64,000 nt of DNA from contig CAJTTU010000006.1 of the NCBI GenBank assembly GCA_910579325.1, positions 1-64,000 of the forward strand, given 5' to 3'. The position numbers were made by a program, and so were the translations under genes. The DNA comes from an uncultured Lachnospiraceae bacterium (GTDB lineage Bacteria > Bacillota > Clostridia > Lachnospirales > Lachnospiraceae). Below are positions 44,273 through 53,298 of this stretch, piece by piece. The notes beneath the pieces are model-generated. The model did not search any database. It saw only the letters and a list, made by a program, of their open reading frames with translations, and was not told the origin of the DNA. The stretch's first letter is position 1. Each line of letters opens with the position of its first letter.

Positions 44273-44692
44273 ATGAGATACACCATGAAGAAAGCCTGCG
44301 AACAGACCGGGCTGACCTATGAAACACTGAAATTTTACTGTAATCAGGGACTTGTTCCCAATGTAAAGCGGGACAGCCGGCAACGGCGTATTTTTGATGA
44401 CGATGATCTGACATGGATTCATGGGCTGTGCTGTCTGAGAAACTGTGAGATGGGCATTAAAGATATGAAGAAATACCTGATTCTCTGCCAGGAAGGGAAT
44501 GCTTCCATCCCAAAGCGCAGAGAAATTCTGGACCGGCAGAAGAAAGTGCTGCAGCAGCGCATTCAGAATCTGGAGGCAGCAGTGGATTATATTGAACGGA
44601 AAAAACGATATTATGATGATGTGGAGCAGGGGAAAATCAGCGAAACTGTAAAATGGAACAAACCGGCGATACATACACCGCCCCAGACATAA
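44273..44692 (+). CDS. MerR-family transcriptional regulator
   Basis: 139 residues. The N-terminal winged helix (MRYTMKKACEQTGLTYETLKFYCNQGLVPNVKRD) is typical of MerR, followed by RRIFDDDDLTWIHGLCCLRNCEMGIKDMKKYL and a dimerisation coiled coil (about 80-120). The C-terminus is short and lacks a metal-binding Cys pattern, so the signal is probably organic or redox-linked. Ribosome site GGAGGAG. Two matching dyads flank the divergent promoter region with the aldo/keto reductase gene. Confidence 0.9.
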   Translation: MRYTMKKACEQTGLTYETLKFYCNQGLVPNVKRDSRQRRIFDDDDLTWIHGLCCLRNCEMGIKDMKKYLILCQEGNASIPKRREILDRQKKVLQQRIQNLEAAVDYIERKKRYYDDVEQGKISETVKWNKPAIHTPPQT

Positions 44693-44776
44693 AAATCCTG
44701 AGAATGTAAAACACGCCAGGCACCTTTCTGCATCTGCTCCCATATAATAAAGAAAACAATGCCATAAGGAGTTCTC

Positions 44777-45256
44777 ATGGCACAGTCAGTTCTGACTCCT
44801 GTCTATGGAGTAATTCAAAATATTTCGCCGTCTCAGAACCAATGCTGCGACAGTATGATCACGCTGCTCACCTCCAACGGAATCGTCCGCTTCGCGGCAG
44901 GTCCCGACACCTTTGTTATCGACTCGGCCCGGCTGTCTCCCGGCATGTCCGTAGCCGCTTTTTACGATGCGAATCTGCCGGTGCCGCTGATCTTTCCACC
45001 CCAGTATCAGGCGGTGATCATTGCCAGGCGGCGACAGAATGAAAATGTGGCGGCAGGATTTTTCAACAGAAATCTGGTGGCCGCCGACCAGTCCCTGCAG
45101 CTGAATATCGGCGCTGCAACAGAAATTTCAACGGCCAACGGCCTGCCTTTTGAATGCAGTCCGGGCGGGCAGTATCTGGTGGCGTTTTATACTGCGACGA
45201 CCAGAAGTATTCCGCCCCAGACTACGCCGAGGAGGGTTGTGGTGTTTTGCAGATGA
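44777..45256 (+). CDS. Conserved-looking protein of unknown function (159 aa)
   Basis: Good coding features: AAGGAG before the ATG and even codon use. No signal peptide or membrane segment. The sequence is rich in beta-type residues and contains TPVYGVIQNISPSQNQCCDS, GPDTFVIDSARLSPGMSVAA and a Pro-rich PPQYQAVIIARRRQNENVA; a Cys pair occurs at about 23-24. I cannot name a family. It lies downstream of merR, 84 bases apart, and is followed by a terminator. Confidence 0.7.
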   Translation: MAQSVLTPVYGVIQNISPSQNQCCDSMITLLTSNGIVRFAAGPDTFVIDSARLSPGMSVAAFYDANLPVPLIFPPQYQAVIIARRRQNENVAAGFFNRNLVAADQSLQLNIGAATEISTANGLPFECSPGGQYLVAFYTATTRSIPPQTTPRRVVVFCR

Positions 45257-45266
45257 TGTAACGATT

Positions 45267-45315
45267 AATCGCAGACAGACACTGACCCTTTGAAATACGG
45301 CGCCTGTCTGTGATT
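45267..45315. terminator. Terminator between convergent genes
   Basis: AATCGCAGACAG pairs with CTGTCTGTGATT (12 positions, one G-U in RNA) around a 25-base loop, followed by a T-rich stretch on the plus strand. Confidence 0.65.
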
Positions 45316-45328
45316 TTCATTCTGATTT

Positions 45329-46495
45329 TTATAGACTTTCAACCGTCGTGATTTCTCTCGCCGCACGATCCATCATCACTGTTCCCGCCAGGCAAACCCC
45401 CACCCCAAACCAGAACGCTGCCGCCAGACTGTTCTTTGCCAGCGCCCCGAATACCAGATTTGTTCCCACGCCAACGCCGTCCATCAGCATCGCATGGATA
45501 CTCAGCGCCGTGGCCCGGTATTCGGTATGTACCATCCGGTTGCGAATCTCTGTCTGAAAAGGTTCAAACAGGCTGTTGGAAATCCGCAGAAGCAAAATCC
45601 CGCAGACTGAAAGCGGCGCATGTCCAGTCAACGCCAGCACCGCGCAGGATATTGACGCCGCTGTGCCAAACAGCAGCCCTGCAGCCCTGCGTCCGATTTT
45701 CTCCGTCAACCGGGCGGAATACACGCCGCACATGCCAAGCAGCGTGGCCGCTATATAAATGTACCCGATTGCCGCGTTTCCCAGTCCGCATTTTTCATAT
45801 TGTAACTGGTTCAGGAAAACCGTGACCGTCTGATGGGTTTCCGTAAGCAAAGCTGCAGCCAGCAAAAATAACAGCAGTCTCCGATCCTGGAGCGTATGGA
45901 CCAGCGTTTCCTTCAGCCTGCCAAAACAGATTCGGTCAGCCCTCTCCTGGCTCACCTCCGTAAGCCCCAGAGACAAAACCGCCGCGCACCCGTAGCTGAG
46001 CGCCGTAAGAAACCCCGCCAGCCTGTAATTTTCCCCCACAAACAGAGAAAACACCGCCGAAGCCGCCAGAAGCCCAGCCATCTGCAGGCTGTTATACATC
46101 CCGAATATTTTCTGGCTGTTTTCTGTTTCTTTTCCACTGTTACAGGAAAGATAAAGAATGCTCGTATCCACGCCGGACAATCCCGCGATCACAACGCTGA
46201 GCATCACCCGCTCCGCAAGGAATCCCCCAAAGCCTGACGCCCGCCAGAATACGATTTTCGAGAGGAAATAGAGAACGCAGCAAAAGACCATGGTTTTCTT
46301 ATACCCGATCCGGTCCGCCGCAACGCCCCATGCCACTTCCAATAAGATACAAAGAAAAAGAGAAATGCTTTCAATCACCGTGATCTGAAAGACAGACACG
46401 CCGCAGGCCTGCCGGTAAAGGGTCGCCACAGGCCCGTAAAATACCATACCCTGCAAAAAGGCAATGGCATACATCAGATAAATATTCCGTTTCAC
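45329..46495 (-). CDS. MFS transporter
   Basis: 388 residues, about twelve membrane segments, starting with GTG at 46495 (AAAGGACG upstream). Motif A-like loop GVAADRIGYKKTMVF lies near 60 and a second ARLTEKIGRRAAGLL near 265. The form is that of small drug or sugar-type exporters, but no substrate is indicated. It stands alone, separated from neighbours by a terminator and a long intergenic region. Confidence 0.85.
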   Translation of the reverse strand: MKRNIYLMYAIAFLQGMVFYGPVATLYRQACGVSVFQITVIESISLFLCILLEVAWGVAADRIGYKKTMVFCCVLYFLSKIVFWRASGFGGFLAERVMLSVVIAGLSGVDTSILYLSCNSGKETENSQKIFGMYNSLQMAGLLAASAVFSLFVGENYRLAGFLTALSYGCAAVLSLGLTEVSQERADRICFGRLKETLVHTLQDRRLLLFLLAAALLTETHQTVTVFLNQLQYEKCGLGNAAIGYIYIAATLLGMCGVYSARLTEKIGRRAAGLLFGTAASISCAVLALTGHAPLSVCGILLLRISNSLFEPFQTEIRNRMVHTEYRATALSIHAMLMDGVGVGTNLVFGALAKNSLAAAFWFGVGVCLAGTVMMDRAAREITTVESL

Positions 46496-46932
46496 CGATA
46501 CATACGTCCTTTCTGAAAAAGCTTAACATACGGAAAAATTTCCATGACACAACAAACAGACACTGCAAAGATAAAATACAGCGCCTGCTGCCTTATCTAA
46601 TATGAAGCTGTTTCTCAGATTGGACGGTTCATCAATATAGCCTCCTGTTATCTATATGCCGGCATGCAAATTGCTTTGGTTTATTACCGATTACCCTTTC
46701 ATCCGGTCAATCTCCGTCAGATTCAGGCCGGATGCCGACAAAATCCTTTATAAATATTGTACCAGACATTCCCCGTATATGCAAAACATTTCTTCACTTT
46801 ACTGCCATTCATCTTGCAACAGACAAAAAATTACCATAAATATCTCTTTTGTGGTAAAATAACGTTAAATAGAACAGTCAATGACAGCAGACATACAATT
46901 ATTCATAATATCGTTTCGTAAAAGGACACCCT
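46496..46932. other. 437-base region between the MFS and response regulator genes
   Basis: Contains a minus-strand remnant of a small-protein gene (46691-46747) and a plausible plus-strand promoter before the response regulator: TTACCA (46831-46836), 18 bases, TAAAAT (46855-46860), whose ends form a TTACCA/TGGTAA dyad. The rest shows no recognised feature. Confidence 0.5.
46691..46747 (-). pseudogene. Remnant of a small-protein gene ending in SGLNLTEIDRMKG
   Basis: A minus-strand frame reads RILSASGLNLTEIDRMKG then a stop. It matches the C-terminus of the frameshifted small gene at 51591-51772 (VSGVNLTELDIIKE). No start codon or intact N-terminal part can be found upstream, so it is a fragment of the same unnamed family. 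Confidence 0.45.
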
Positions 46933-47625
46933 ATGCAAAAAATCCTGATTATCGAAGACGACCCCGCCATCCGCGACGAGCTGTCTCTTCTTTTAAAAAA
47001 TGAAGGCTATTCCCCATTCGCCCCTGCCGGTTTTACGAACATACCCTCCCAGGCGGCACAGTATGCCCCGGATCTGATCCTGCTGGATATCAATCTGCCC
47101 GGGCGGGATGGGTTTTCCCTCTGCGCGGAGCTCAGGAAAATCATTCAGGCTCCGATTATCTTTGTCACCAGCCGGGACTCCGGCCTGGACGAGGTGCGGG
47201 CGCTGAGTCTGGGCGGCGATGATTACATCACCAAGCCCTACAGCGTTCCCGTCCTGCTGGCCAGGATCAAAGCCGTCCTTCGCCGGACGGGCAAGGCGGC
47301 CGCACCGTCGGATATCCTGGAGTATGGCGGACTGCGGCTGAATCTGACCAAAGGAATCGTGTCGGCAGAAACTGAGTCAGAAGCCGCAACCAAAACGGAA
47401 ACCGCCATCCTAACCCGCAACGAACTGCAAATCTTAGCCTGCCTGATGTCCCATGCCGGAGAAATCGTCTCCCGGGCCGATCTGATCGAAGCGCTGTGGG
47501 ATAACCAGATCTACATCGACGACAACACATTAAGCGTCAATGTCACCCGGCTTCGGGGAAAGCTGGCGCAGCTTGGCTTTCCTGACTTTATCAAAACCCG
47601 CCGGGGCATGGGGTATCAGCTATGA
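46933..47625 (+). CDS. OmpR-family response regulator (BceR-like)
   Basis: 230 residues: receiver domain with phosphorylated Asp52 (LLDINLPGRDG) and conserved Thr/Lys (KPYS near 103), then winged-helix DNA-binding domain (about 130-228, RLRGKLAQLGFPDFIKTRRGMGYQL). Probably responds to antimicrobial peptides and controls the ABC genes on the opposite strand. Ends in an ATGA overlap with the kinase gene. Confidence 0.9.
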   Translation: MQKILIIEDDPAIRDELSLLLKNEGYSPFAPAGFTNIPSQAAQYAPDLILLDINLPGRDGFSLCAELRKIIQAPIIFVTSRDSGLDEVRALSLGGDDYITKPYSVPVLLARIKAVLRRTGKAAAPSDILEYGGLRLNLTKGIVSAETESEAATKTETAILTRNELQILACLMSHAGEIVSRADLIEALWDNQIYIDDNTLSVNVTRLRGKLAQLGFPDFIKTRRGMGYQL

Positions 47626-48665
47626 CCATTTTAGAATTTTTATCAGACCGACTGGCTTCCCTGCTGATTCAGGCAGCCTTCGCAGCCATAACCTTTCTTT
47701 TTTTACTGGCAACCGGAACCCAGGCCGGCGTTCTGTATCTTTTGTGCGTCGTCTGGTTTCTGGCCTTTTTATGCGCGCAGGCCATTGATTTTTTCCGGCT
47801 CAGCTCCCGCTTACGGGAGCTGAATCAGATTATGGAAAGCCTGGACCAGAAATACCTCTTTTACGAATGCATCCCCAAAAGCCGGAATATTTATGAGCGC
47901 AGGCTGACAGATTTATTCCGCAGAGCCGGAAAATCGATGATCGGCGCCGTTTCCGACGCTCAGGCGGCGCAAAGAGAATACCGGGAATATGTGGAAAGCT
48001 GGGTACACGAGATCAAGACGCCGATCACGGCGGCAGGGCTGATCTGTCGCAATGCGGAACCGGATACAAGACGGAAGCTATCCCCGGAATTGGCCCAGAT
48101 CGAGGCCCATGTGGAACGGGCTTTGTTTTATGCCCGGGCGAAAAGCCCGGAAAAGGACTTTATCCTTCGGCGGACCGAACTGGGCGAGATCGTTGCCCAA
48201 TCCGTCGATCAGCACAAAGCGTTGCTGATACAAAACGGCATCCGGGTGGAAACCTCCGGACTTGCGCAAACCGTTTACACCGACGGTAAATGGGCGGCGT
48301 TTATTTTGGGCCAGCTGCTGCAAAACGCAGTCCGATACCGAAGCATGGATTCCAATCCTGTAATCATCCTGTCCGCAAAGCCTCTTGGGAAACAGGTGCA
48401 GCTGACCGTCACGGACAACGGCATCGGCATCCCGGCCCATGAACTGCCCCGGGTCTTCGACCGGGGCTTTACCGGCAGCAACGGACGCATACGGAGCGGC
48501 TCTACGGGCATGGGATTATACTTATGCCGGAAGCTGGCGGACTGTCTGGAACTGGAGCTGCAGATTTCTTCACAGCCTGCGCATTTCCCGGACTTCCGCC
48601 CCGCTGCTGGTTCCGGAACCCGGATAACCCTTACATTTCCGGCAGTACATTCTTCTTCAGACTGA
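47622..48665 (+). CDS. Intramembrane-sensing histidine kinase (BceS-like)
   Basis: 347 residues with two membrane segments (about 13-32 and 36-55) and almost no extracellular loop, typical of kinases that sense through a partner ABC transporter. Phospho-acceptor His129 in SWVHEIKTPITAA; ATP-binding N and G boxes in LLQNAVRYRS, TDNGIGIPAHELPRVFDRGFTG and STGMGLYLCRKL. Its last 35 bases overlap the end of the convergent permease gene. Confidence 0.9.
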   Translation: MTILEFLSDRLASLLIQAAFAAITFLFLLATGTQAGVLYLLCVVWFLAFLCAQAIDFFRLSSRLRELNQIMESLDQKYLFYECIPKSRNIYERRLTDLFRRAGKSMIGAVSDAQAAQREYREYVESWVHEIKTPITAAGLICRNAEPDTRRKLSPELAQIEAHVERALFYARAKSPEKDFILRRTELGEIVAQSVDQHKALLIQNGIRVETSGLAQTVYTDGKWAAFILGQLLQNAVRYRSMDSNPVIILSAKPLGKQVQLTVTDNGIGIPAHELPRVFDRGFTGSNGRIRSGSTGMGLYLCRKLADCLELELQISSQPAHFPDFRPAAGSGTRITLTFPAVHSSSD

Positions 48666-50607
48666 TATAGGCCACCGTGATATACACTGCGTATACCAGA
48701 AAGAACACCCCCAGCGCAATGGCCACGATGGCTCCGGGACTTGCCAGCCCCACCATAATCTCCGGCTCCGGCTGTTTCGCCAGGTTCAGGATAAAAGGCA
48801 CGCCGATCAGCAAAGGCGGCACGGCAGGCATGGCATAATAGATGGCAAATTGGGTGCGCAGCGCCTTCGCCATCTCCCGGGCATCCATTCCCAGCTTTTC
48901 CAAAAGATCGAACTGACGGCGGTAATGCCGGGATTCACTGAGCTGCTGGATCGTCAGGATCGTAGCGGCAGTCATGGTAAGAGCCAGCGCCAGATAATAC
49001 AGAGGGAGCACGGTCAGCGCCGTCATATAGGCCGCTGTCCTTTCCTCATAAGCACTGGCATTCACCGTATCGTAGTCATCAAAATCATAGTCATCTTCAT
49101 CTTTCCTTTCCCGTTCGGCGACTCTGTCACTGATCCGGAACAGATCATCAACCTGTTCCTCCCCTAACGGCTGAACCGTTTTTGCCGCATAGGCGTGATG
49201 CAGAAGATCACAGCCCCCCGCCGCTTCGTCGGGAACCACCAGAATATAGCCTTCCCCATTATCCGCGGCGTACCGCTGGATCAGATGCTCGGTATAGACG
49301 CCGCCGCAAACCAGCGTCCGGCCGCCCACTGTGACCGGCTGTTCAAAGTTTTCCAGCGGTCCGGACAAATATTTTACACAGTGAATCAGATACTGCCCCG
49401 GCTCCATCCCGGCCACCGGATAGCCCGCAATCGCCCGCAAAGCGGCATAATCGCTGTAACGGATCACCGGGTCCTGCCGGTAGTTGTAAAAATATTCGAT
49501 GCCGTAATCGTCAAGATACTGCCTGACCCTGTCAGTCTCATTCAGACGGATCTCATACTGCAAAGACTGCTCCACAGGAATGTTCTCTTCGATATAATCC
49601 AGATATTCCTGATCAACCGGCTTGCCCTTCACGCCTGCCCCGATATACAGGTCAAAGCATGAATGCTCCGCCGCCCGCCCGTCAAAAATACCCCGGAATA
49701 TAAGCCCGGTTCCCAGTACGGCCAGCGTGGCCGTAAGCAGCAGGGAAATGGTCGCCATCAGGATGCCCATCGTCCCCAGCTTCGCTGTCAGGGTACGAAA
49801 CACCAGCAGATTCTGCCCCCGGTACTTCCTGGCCGGGCGTTTCTCGAAAAATGCCGGCACACCGGAGGCAAAGGTCAGGAAAAAACCATAAAGAAAAAAG
49901 ATCACACAGCCTGCGCCGACGATGCCAAGAGGCAGGCTTCCTACCATCAAAAGAAAGGTTCCCACGGCGCCCAGAACAATTGAGAGTGCGAAAATCCATC
50001 GCCGATTCCTGCCTGTTTTAATCACCGCTTCTTCATTCTGCCTGTCAAAATAGATCAGGTCATAAATCTTCATCTTCTGAATCCGCTTCCGGCTTTTATA
50101 AAGAGCCCGCAGATAGATCAGAAGAAAATATATAAGCGTCAGTCCCGCCGCCGGAAAAGAAAAAGCCAGGGAAAACCCATAAGGCATTTCAAAAAGCGCC
50201 AGTATGACGGCCCGCAGCGCCTGAAACAAAAGATTGCCAAGTATCAGCCCCAAACCTAAGGCGCAGCCGCCCACGGCCAGATTTTCCAGGAAAAACAGCC
50301 GGGCTACCTGCCTGTTTTCCAGACCGATCAAAATATAAGTGCCCAGTTCCCGGCTGCGGCGGGTCAGCATGAAATTGGCGGCGTAGGATACCAGCCAGCC
50401 GAAGATGCACACCACCACGATACTGGCCGAGACAATCGCGATGGGCAGCGAGGACATCATGGAATACAGCTCCTTGATTTCCCCGGAAAACACCAGCCCG
50501 TTAAAGGCATACAGCAGCGCGGCCGCCATAATAATCGTGACAAAATAGACCAGATAATCGGCGGCCTGCCGTTTCGCGTTGCGCAGGGATAATTTAGATA
50601 ACGTCAC
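48631..50607 (-). CDS. BceB-like ABC transporter permease (FtsX family)
   Basis: About 658 residues from a GTG at 50607, preceded by GGGAGGTG inside the ATPase gene; an in-frame upstream extension is rejected. Ten membrane segments are expected: one at about 20-40, FtsX-type blocks in each half and a large extracellular domain (about 310-515) between helices seven and eight, the peptide-sensing part of BceB-type transporters. It overlaps the ATPase gene by 14 bases and the histidine kinase gene, tail to tail, by 35. Confidence 0.9.
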   Translation of the reverse strand: MTLSKLSLRNAKRQAADYLVYFVTIIMAAALLYAFNGLVFSGEIKELYSMMSSLPIAIVSASIVVVCIFGWLVSYAANFMLTRRSRELGTYILIGLENRQVARLFFLENLAVGGCALGLGLILGNLLFQALRAVILALFEMPYGFSLAFSFPAAGLTLIYFLLIYLRALYKSRKRIQKMKIYDLIYFDRQNEEAVIKTGRNRRWIFALSIVLGAVGTFLLMVGSLPLGIVGAGCVIFFLYGFFLTFASGVPAFFEKRPARKYRGQNLLVFRTLTAKLGTMGILMATISLLLTATLAVLGTGLIFRGIFDGRAAEHSCFDLYIGAGVKGKPVDQEYLDYIEENIPVEQSLQYEIRLNETDRVRQYLDDYGIEYFYNYRQDPVIRYSDYAALRAIAGYPVAGMEPGQYLIHCVKYLSGPLENFEQPVTVGGRTLVCGGVYTEHLIQRYAADNGEGYILVVPDEAAGGCDLLHHAYAAKTVQPLGEEQVDDLFRISDRVAERERKDEDDYDFDDYDTVNASAYEERTAAYMTALTVLPLYYLALALTMTAATILTIQQLSESRHYRRQFDLLEKLGMDAREMAKALRTQFAIYYAMPAVPPLLIGVPFILNLAKQPEPEIMVGLASPGAIVAIALGVFFLVYAVYITVAYISLKKNVLPEM

Positions 50608-51352
50608 TGATATCACCTCCCAGCGTAGCCAGCACATCCAGAATTTCATGGTAGAACACCGGACGGGGACGCTCTCCCCGCAGCAATTCATTAAAAATCC
50701 GTCCGTCCTTTAAAAACAGCACCCGTTTCGCATAGCCGGCGCTGTAGGCATCGTGAGTAACCATCAGAATCGTGGCCCCCATATCCCGGTTCATCTGGGT
50801 CATAATTTCCAGAAGATTTTTGGAGGCTTTCGAGTCCAGCGCCCCGGTGGGCTCGTCGGCCAGCAGCAAAGACTGCCCCGCCACCATGGCCCGGGCACAG
50901 GCCGCCCGCTGCTTCTGCCCGCCGGAGATCTGATAAGGGAATTTCCTTAAAATATCGGTAATCCCCAGCTTTGATGCAACCTTATACACCTGTCGTTTTA
51001 CGCCGGCAGCGTCGGCATGGTTCAGGGAAAGAGCCAGACCGATATTTTCTTCCACAGTCAGCGTATCCAGCAGATTAAAATCCTGGAAGACAAAACCCAG
51101 CCGCTCCCGCCGGAATCGGGCAAGCTCTGCCGCGGGAAGCTCCGCGATATTTTCCCCCTCCAGCCAGATCTCTCCGGCGCTTACCGTGTCAATCGTGGAA
51201 ATACAGTTCAAAAGAGTCGTCTTCCCGCTGCCCGACGCCCCCATAATGGCGATAAATTCCCCCTGTGACACGTCAAAGCTGATCCGGTCTAACGCCTTAG
51301 TCAAATTGTTTTTACTGCCGTAATATTTTTCGATGTTTTTTACCTGTAGCAT
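50594..51352 (-). CDS. BceA-like ABC transporter ATP-binding protein
   Basis: 252 residues from the ATG at 51352 (AGGAGG upstream); an upstream extension is rejected. Walker A GASGSGKTT near 40, signature ISGGQKQRAACARAM near 140 and Walker B LLLADEPTGALDS near 160. With the permease it forms an antimicrobial-peptide detoxification and sensing module. Confidence 0.93.
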   Translation of the reverse strand: MLQVKNIEKYYGSKNNLTKALDRISFDVSQGEFIAIMGASGSGKTTLLNCISTIDTVSAGEIWLEGENIAELPAAELARFRRERLGFVFQDFNLLDTLTVEENIGLALSLNHADAAGVKRQVYKVASKLGITDILRKFPYQISGGQKQRAACARAMVAGQSLLLADEPTGALDSKASKNLLEIMTQMNRDMGATILMVTHDAYSAGYAKRVLFLKDGRIFNELLRGERPRPVFYHEILDVLATLGGDISDVI

Positions 51353-51508
51353 ATATCCGCCTCCTGTTAATGAAACCATCATACACCAAACACCGGTACT
51401 TTTGTATCGAATTGACATTGAGAAACCTTACGGTTTTGAAAGATTAATAAAGAGAGCCTTTTAATTGGGGGCAAATGTCAGATAAATATTATATACCGTA
51501 CAAATTAA

Positions 51509-51537
51509 TAGACTTCATATTTTGATTGTGGTATACT
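51509..51537 (+). promoter_or_regulatory. Promoter of the small gene at 51591
   Basis: TAGACT (51509-51514), 17 bases, TATACT (51532-51537). Confidence 0.5.
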
Positions 51538-51590
51538 CTTAGTATCAATATAAATAATGTACTGGCATAGCATTAAAAAAGGTGATCACA

Positions 51591-51772
51591 ATGACCGAAA
51601 AAGAACTGTTGCAAAGAAATATTGAAGAATTTTCCCGAATTCAGCGATATTTAAAATTAGCTGATAAAGATTCCGCCGTATATGCTGAGATGAAAGAACG
51701 GCATATAGAATTAAAATCATGTTGACTGTTTCAGGTGTGAACCTGACAGAGCTGGACATAATAAAAGAATGA
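51591..51772 (+). pseudogene. Small protein gene with a -1 frameshift
   Basis: The ATG follows AAAGGTGATCACA. The zero frame gives 44 residues (MTEKELLQRNIEEFSRIQRY... to KSC). At the AAAA run (51713-51716) the -1 frame continues as MLTVSGVNLTELDIIKE and stops at 51770-51772; adding one A would restore a protein of about 60 residues with ELK-IMLTVSGVN. The same C-terminal motif occurs in the remnant at 46691-46747. I know no function. Either a decayed gene or a homopolymer sequencing error. Confidence 0.6.
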
Positions 51773-51795
51773 GCTGCCCACTATTCCCGTAATTC

Positions 51796-51842
51796 AAAAA
51801 AGATCCCGCTCCTGCCCTTCCAGGCAGAGACGGGATCTTTTG
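51796..51842. terminator. Bidirectional terminator
   Basis: AAAAGATCCCG pairs with CGGGATCTTTT, with a second inner pairing TGCC/GGCA. A and T runs on both sides allow use from either strand: by the small gene and by the DASS gene. Confidence 0.8.
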
Positions 51843-51871
51843 ATATAAAGGCAAGTCCTCCGAACTTCCCT

Positions 51872-53260
51872 TTATATCCCTAAAATTCCTACCGCAACCG
51901 GCACCCACAGCGCGATCAGCACAGCGATCAGAAGCTGAATAATAATCGACACCCTGGGCATATCCGTTATCTTGTAATACCCGGTGGCATAGGTCAGCAG
52001 CGGCACCGTATCCAGCGGCAGCAGATAACAGTTGGCCGCGCACAGTACCAGAGGCAGAATCAGTACCGTCGGAGAAAGTCCCCAGGTCTGAGCCAGGGTA
52101 ATAAAGGGCAGCCCCAAAATGGAGATCAGCGCAGGACCGATGGGAATCGGAATCAGCAGCACGAATACCAGCAGGCAGACGATCAGTACGATCAGCATCA
52201 CCGGCAGGTTCATCTGGTCCGAGAACAGGCCGCCTACCAGCCATTCGCTGACACCGCTCTTATTCAGCGCGTTTCCGAAGGTCATCATACACCCGATCAG
52301 GAAGTAGGAAGCCCAGCTGACATGCTTTACATATTCGTCCCAGGTCAACACATTGATGCCGGGGAAAAACAGAAGCCCGAAACCGACGGTCCCCACGATC
52401 GTAACGTTAAATACTGGGAACCAGGAAGATAAAATCCACAGGACTACCATAGTCACCAGGATAATGCAGACAGATTTTTCCTTCCTGTCAAAGCTGTTCG
52501 GAATCCGCAGGGATTCAATATATTTTCTGGCTTTTTCCTCCGTAATCTGGGCCGGCTCGAACACACGGCTGATAATAAACCATGCCGCCACCAGCGCGAT
52601 CAGCGAAATGGGAATCGCTACGGCCATCCACTCGATAAAGGTTACGGGAGTGCCCGCATCCTCCAGAAAGCCCAGGCCTAACAGGTTCAGAGGACTGCCG
52701 GCCGGCGTCATCATACCGCCGATCATACTGGCGATCGGAAGGCCGATCATAAACGCTTTTCCGCTCTGCTTCTTCGCTTCCGGATCATCATATACGTTGA
52801 GGAAGCTTAAAATAACGGTGATCAGAACCGCCGTGGTGGCTACATTTGACATGATCGACGACAGAATGGCCGCGCACATCATCACCGCGAAAAGAAGGTT
52901 TTTGCTTTTCACGCCGAAGCATTTGATCAGCAGCGCCAGAATCCTGTTGGAAAGCGGCACCGTAGCGATCGCTTCCGAAATACCGAAAGATACCAGCGTA
53001 AAAAATAACACATGATTTGTAAATCCCGATAATGCCTCCGCCACATTCGACACGGCGCCGAAAACCACGCAGAGGGCAACGCCCAAAATACAGGTAATAC
53101 CGATGGGCAGCATCTCCGTCACCAACGCGATGATTACGGCAATCAATACGCCCAGCGTCCGGATACCGGCTTTCCCCAACCCAATACTTTCCGGAACAAA
53201 CAACATACCTGCGAGCACCAGGGCCGTCAGAATAAAGCCCATAACTTGTGTTCGTTTCAT
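51872..53260 (-). CDS. DASS/SLC13-family anion symporter
   Basis: 462 residues, about eleven membrane segments. The family's two substrate and sodium sites are visible as SNVATTAV near 137-144 and TPAGSPLN near 185-192; the C-terminal repeat shows PIPIGPALISILGLP near 370. Carries dicarboxylates, tricarboxylates or sulfate in relatives. The start follows TAGGAG. It is the last gene after uroD2 and pucR2, so probably carries the substrate or product of that pathway. Confidence 0.88.
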   Translation of the reverse strand: MKRTQVMGFILTALVLAGMLFVPESIGLGKAGIRTLGVLIAVIIALVTEMLPIGITCILGVALCVVFGAVSNVAEALSGFTNHVLFFTLVSFGISEAIATVPLSNRILALLIKCFGVKSKNLLFAVMMCAAILSSIMSNVATTAVLITVILSFLNVYDDPEAKKQSGKAFMIGLPIASMIGGMMTPAGSPLNLLGLGFLEDAGTPVTFIEWMAVAIPISLIALVAAWFIISRVFEPAQITEEKARKYIESLRIPNSFDRKEKSVCIILVTMVVLWILSSWFPVFNVTIVGTVGFGLLFFPGINVLTWDEYVKHVSWASYFLIGCMMTFGNALNKSGVSEWLVGGLFSDQMNLPVMLIVLIVCLLVFVLLIPIPIGPALISILGLPFITLAQTWGLSPTVLILPLVLCAANCYLLPLDTVPLLTYATGYYKITDMPRVSIIIQLLIAVLIALWVPVAVGILGI

Positions 53261-53298
53261 ACGAAATCTCCTATATATTTTATTAAAAATAGTTCTCC

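Larger units (their letters stand above)
51353..51871. other. 519-base region between the ABC and DASS genes
   Basis: Holds the control region of the ABC operon (51360-51450, no convincing complete promoter, though CCGTAAGGTTTCTCAATG could be part of a regulator site), a plus-strand promoter and small frameshifted gene, and a terminator. Confidence 0.5.
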
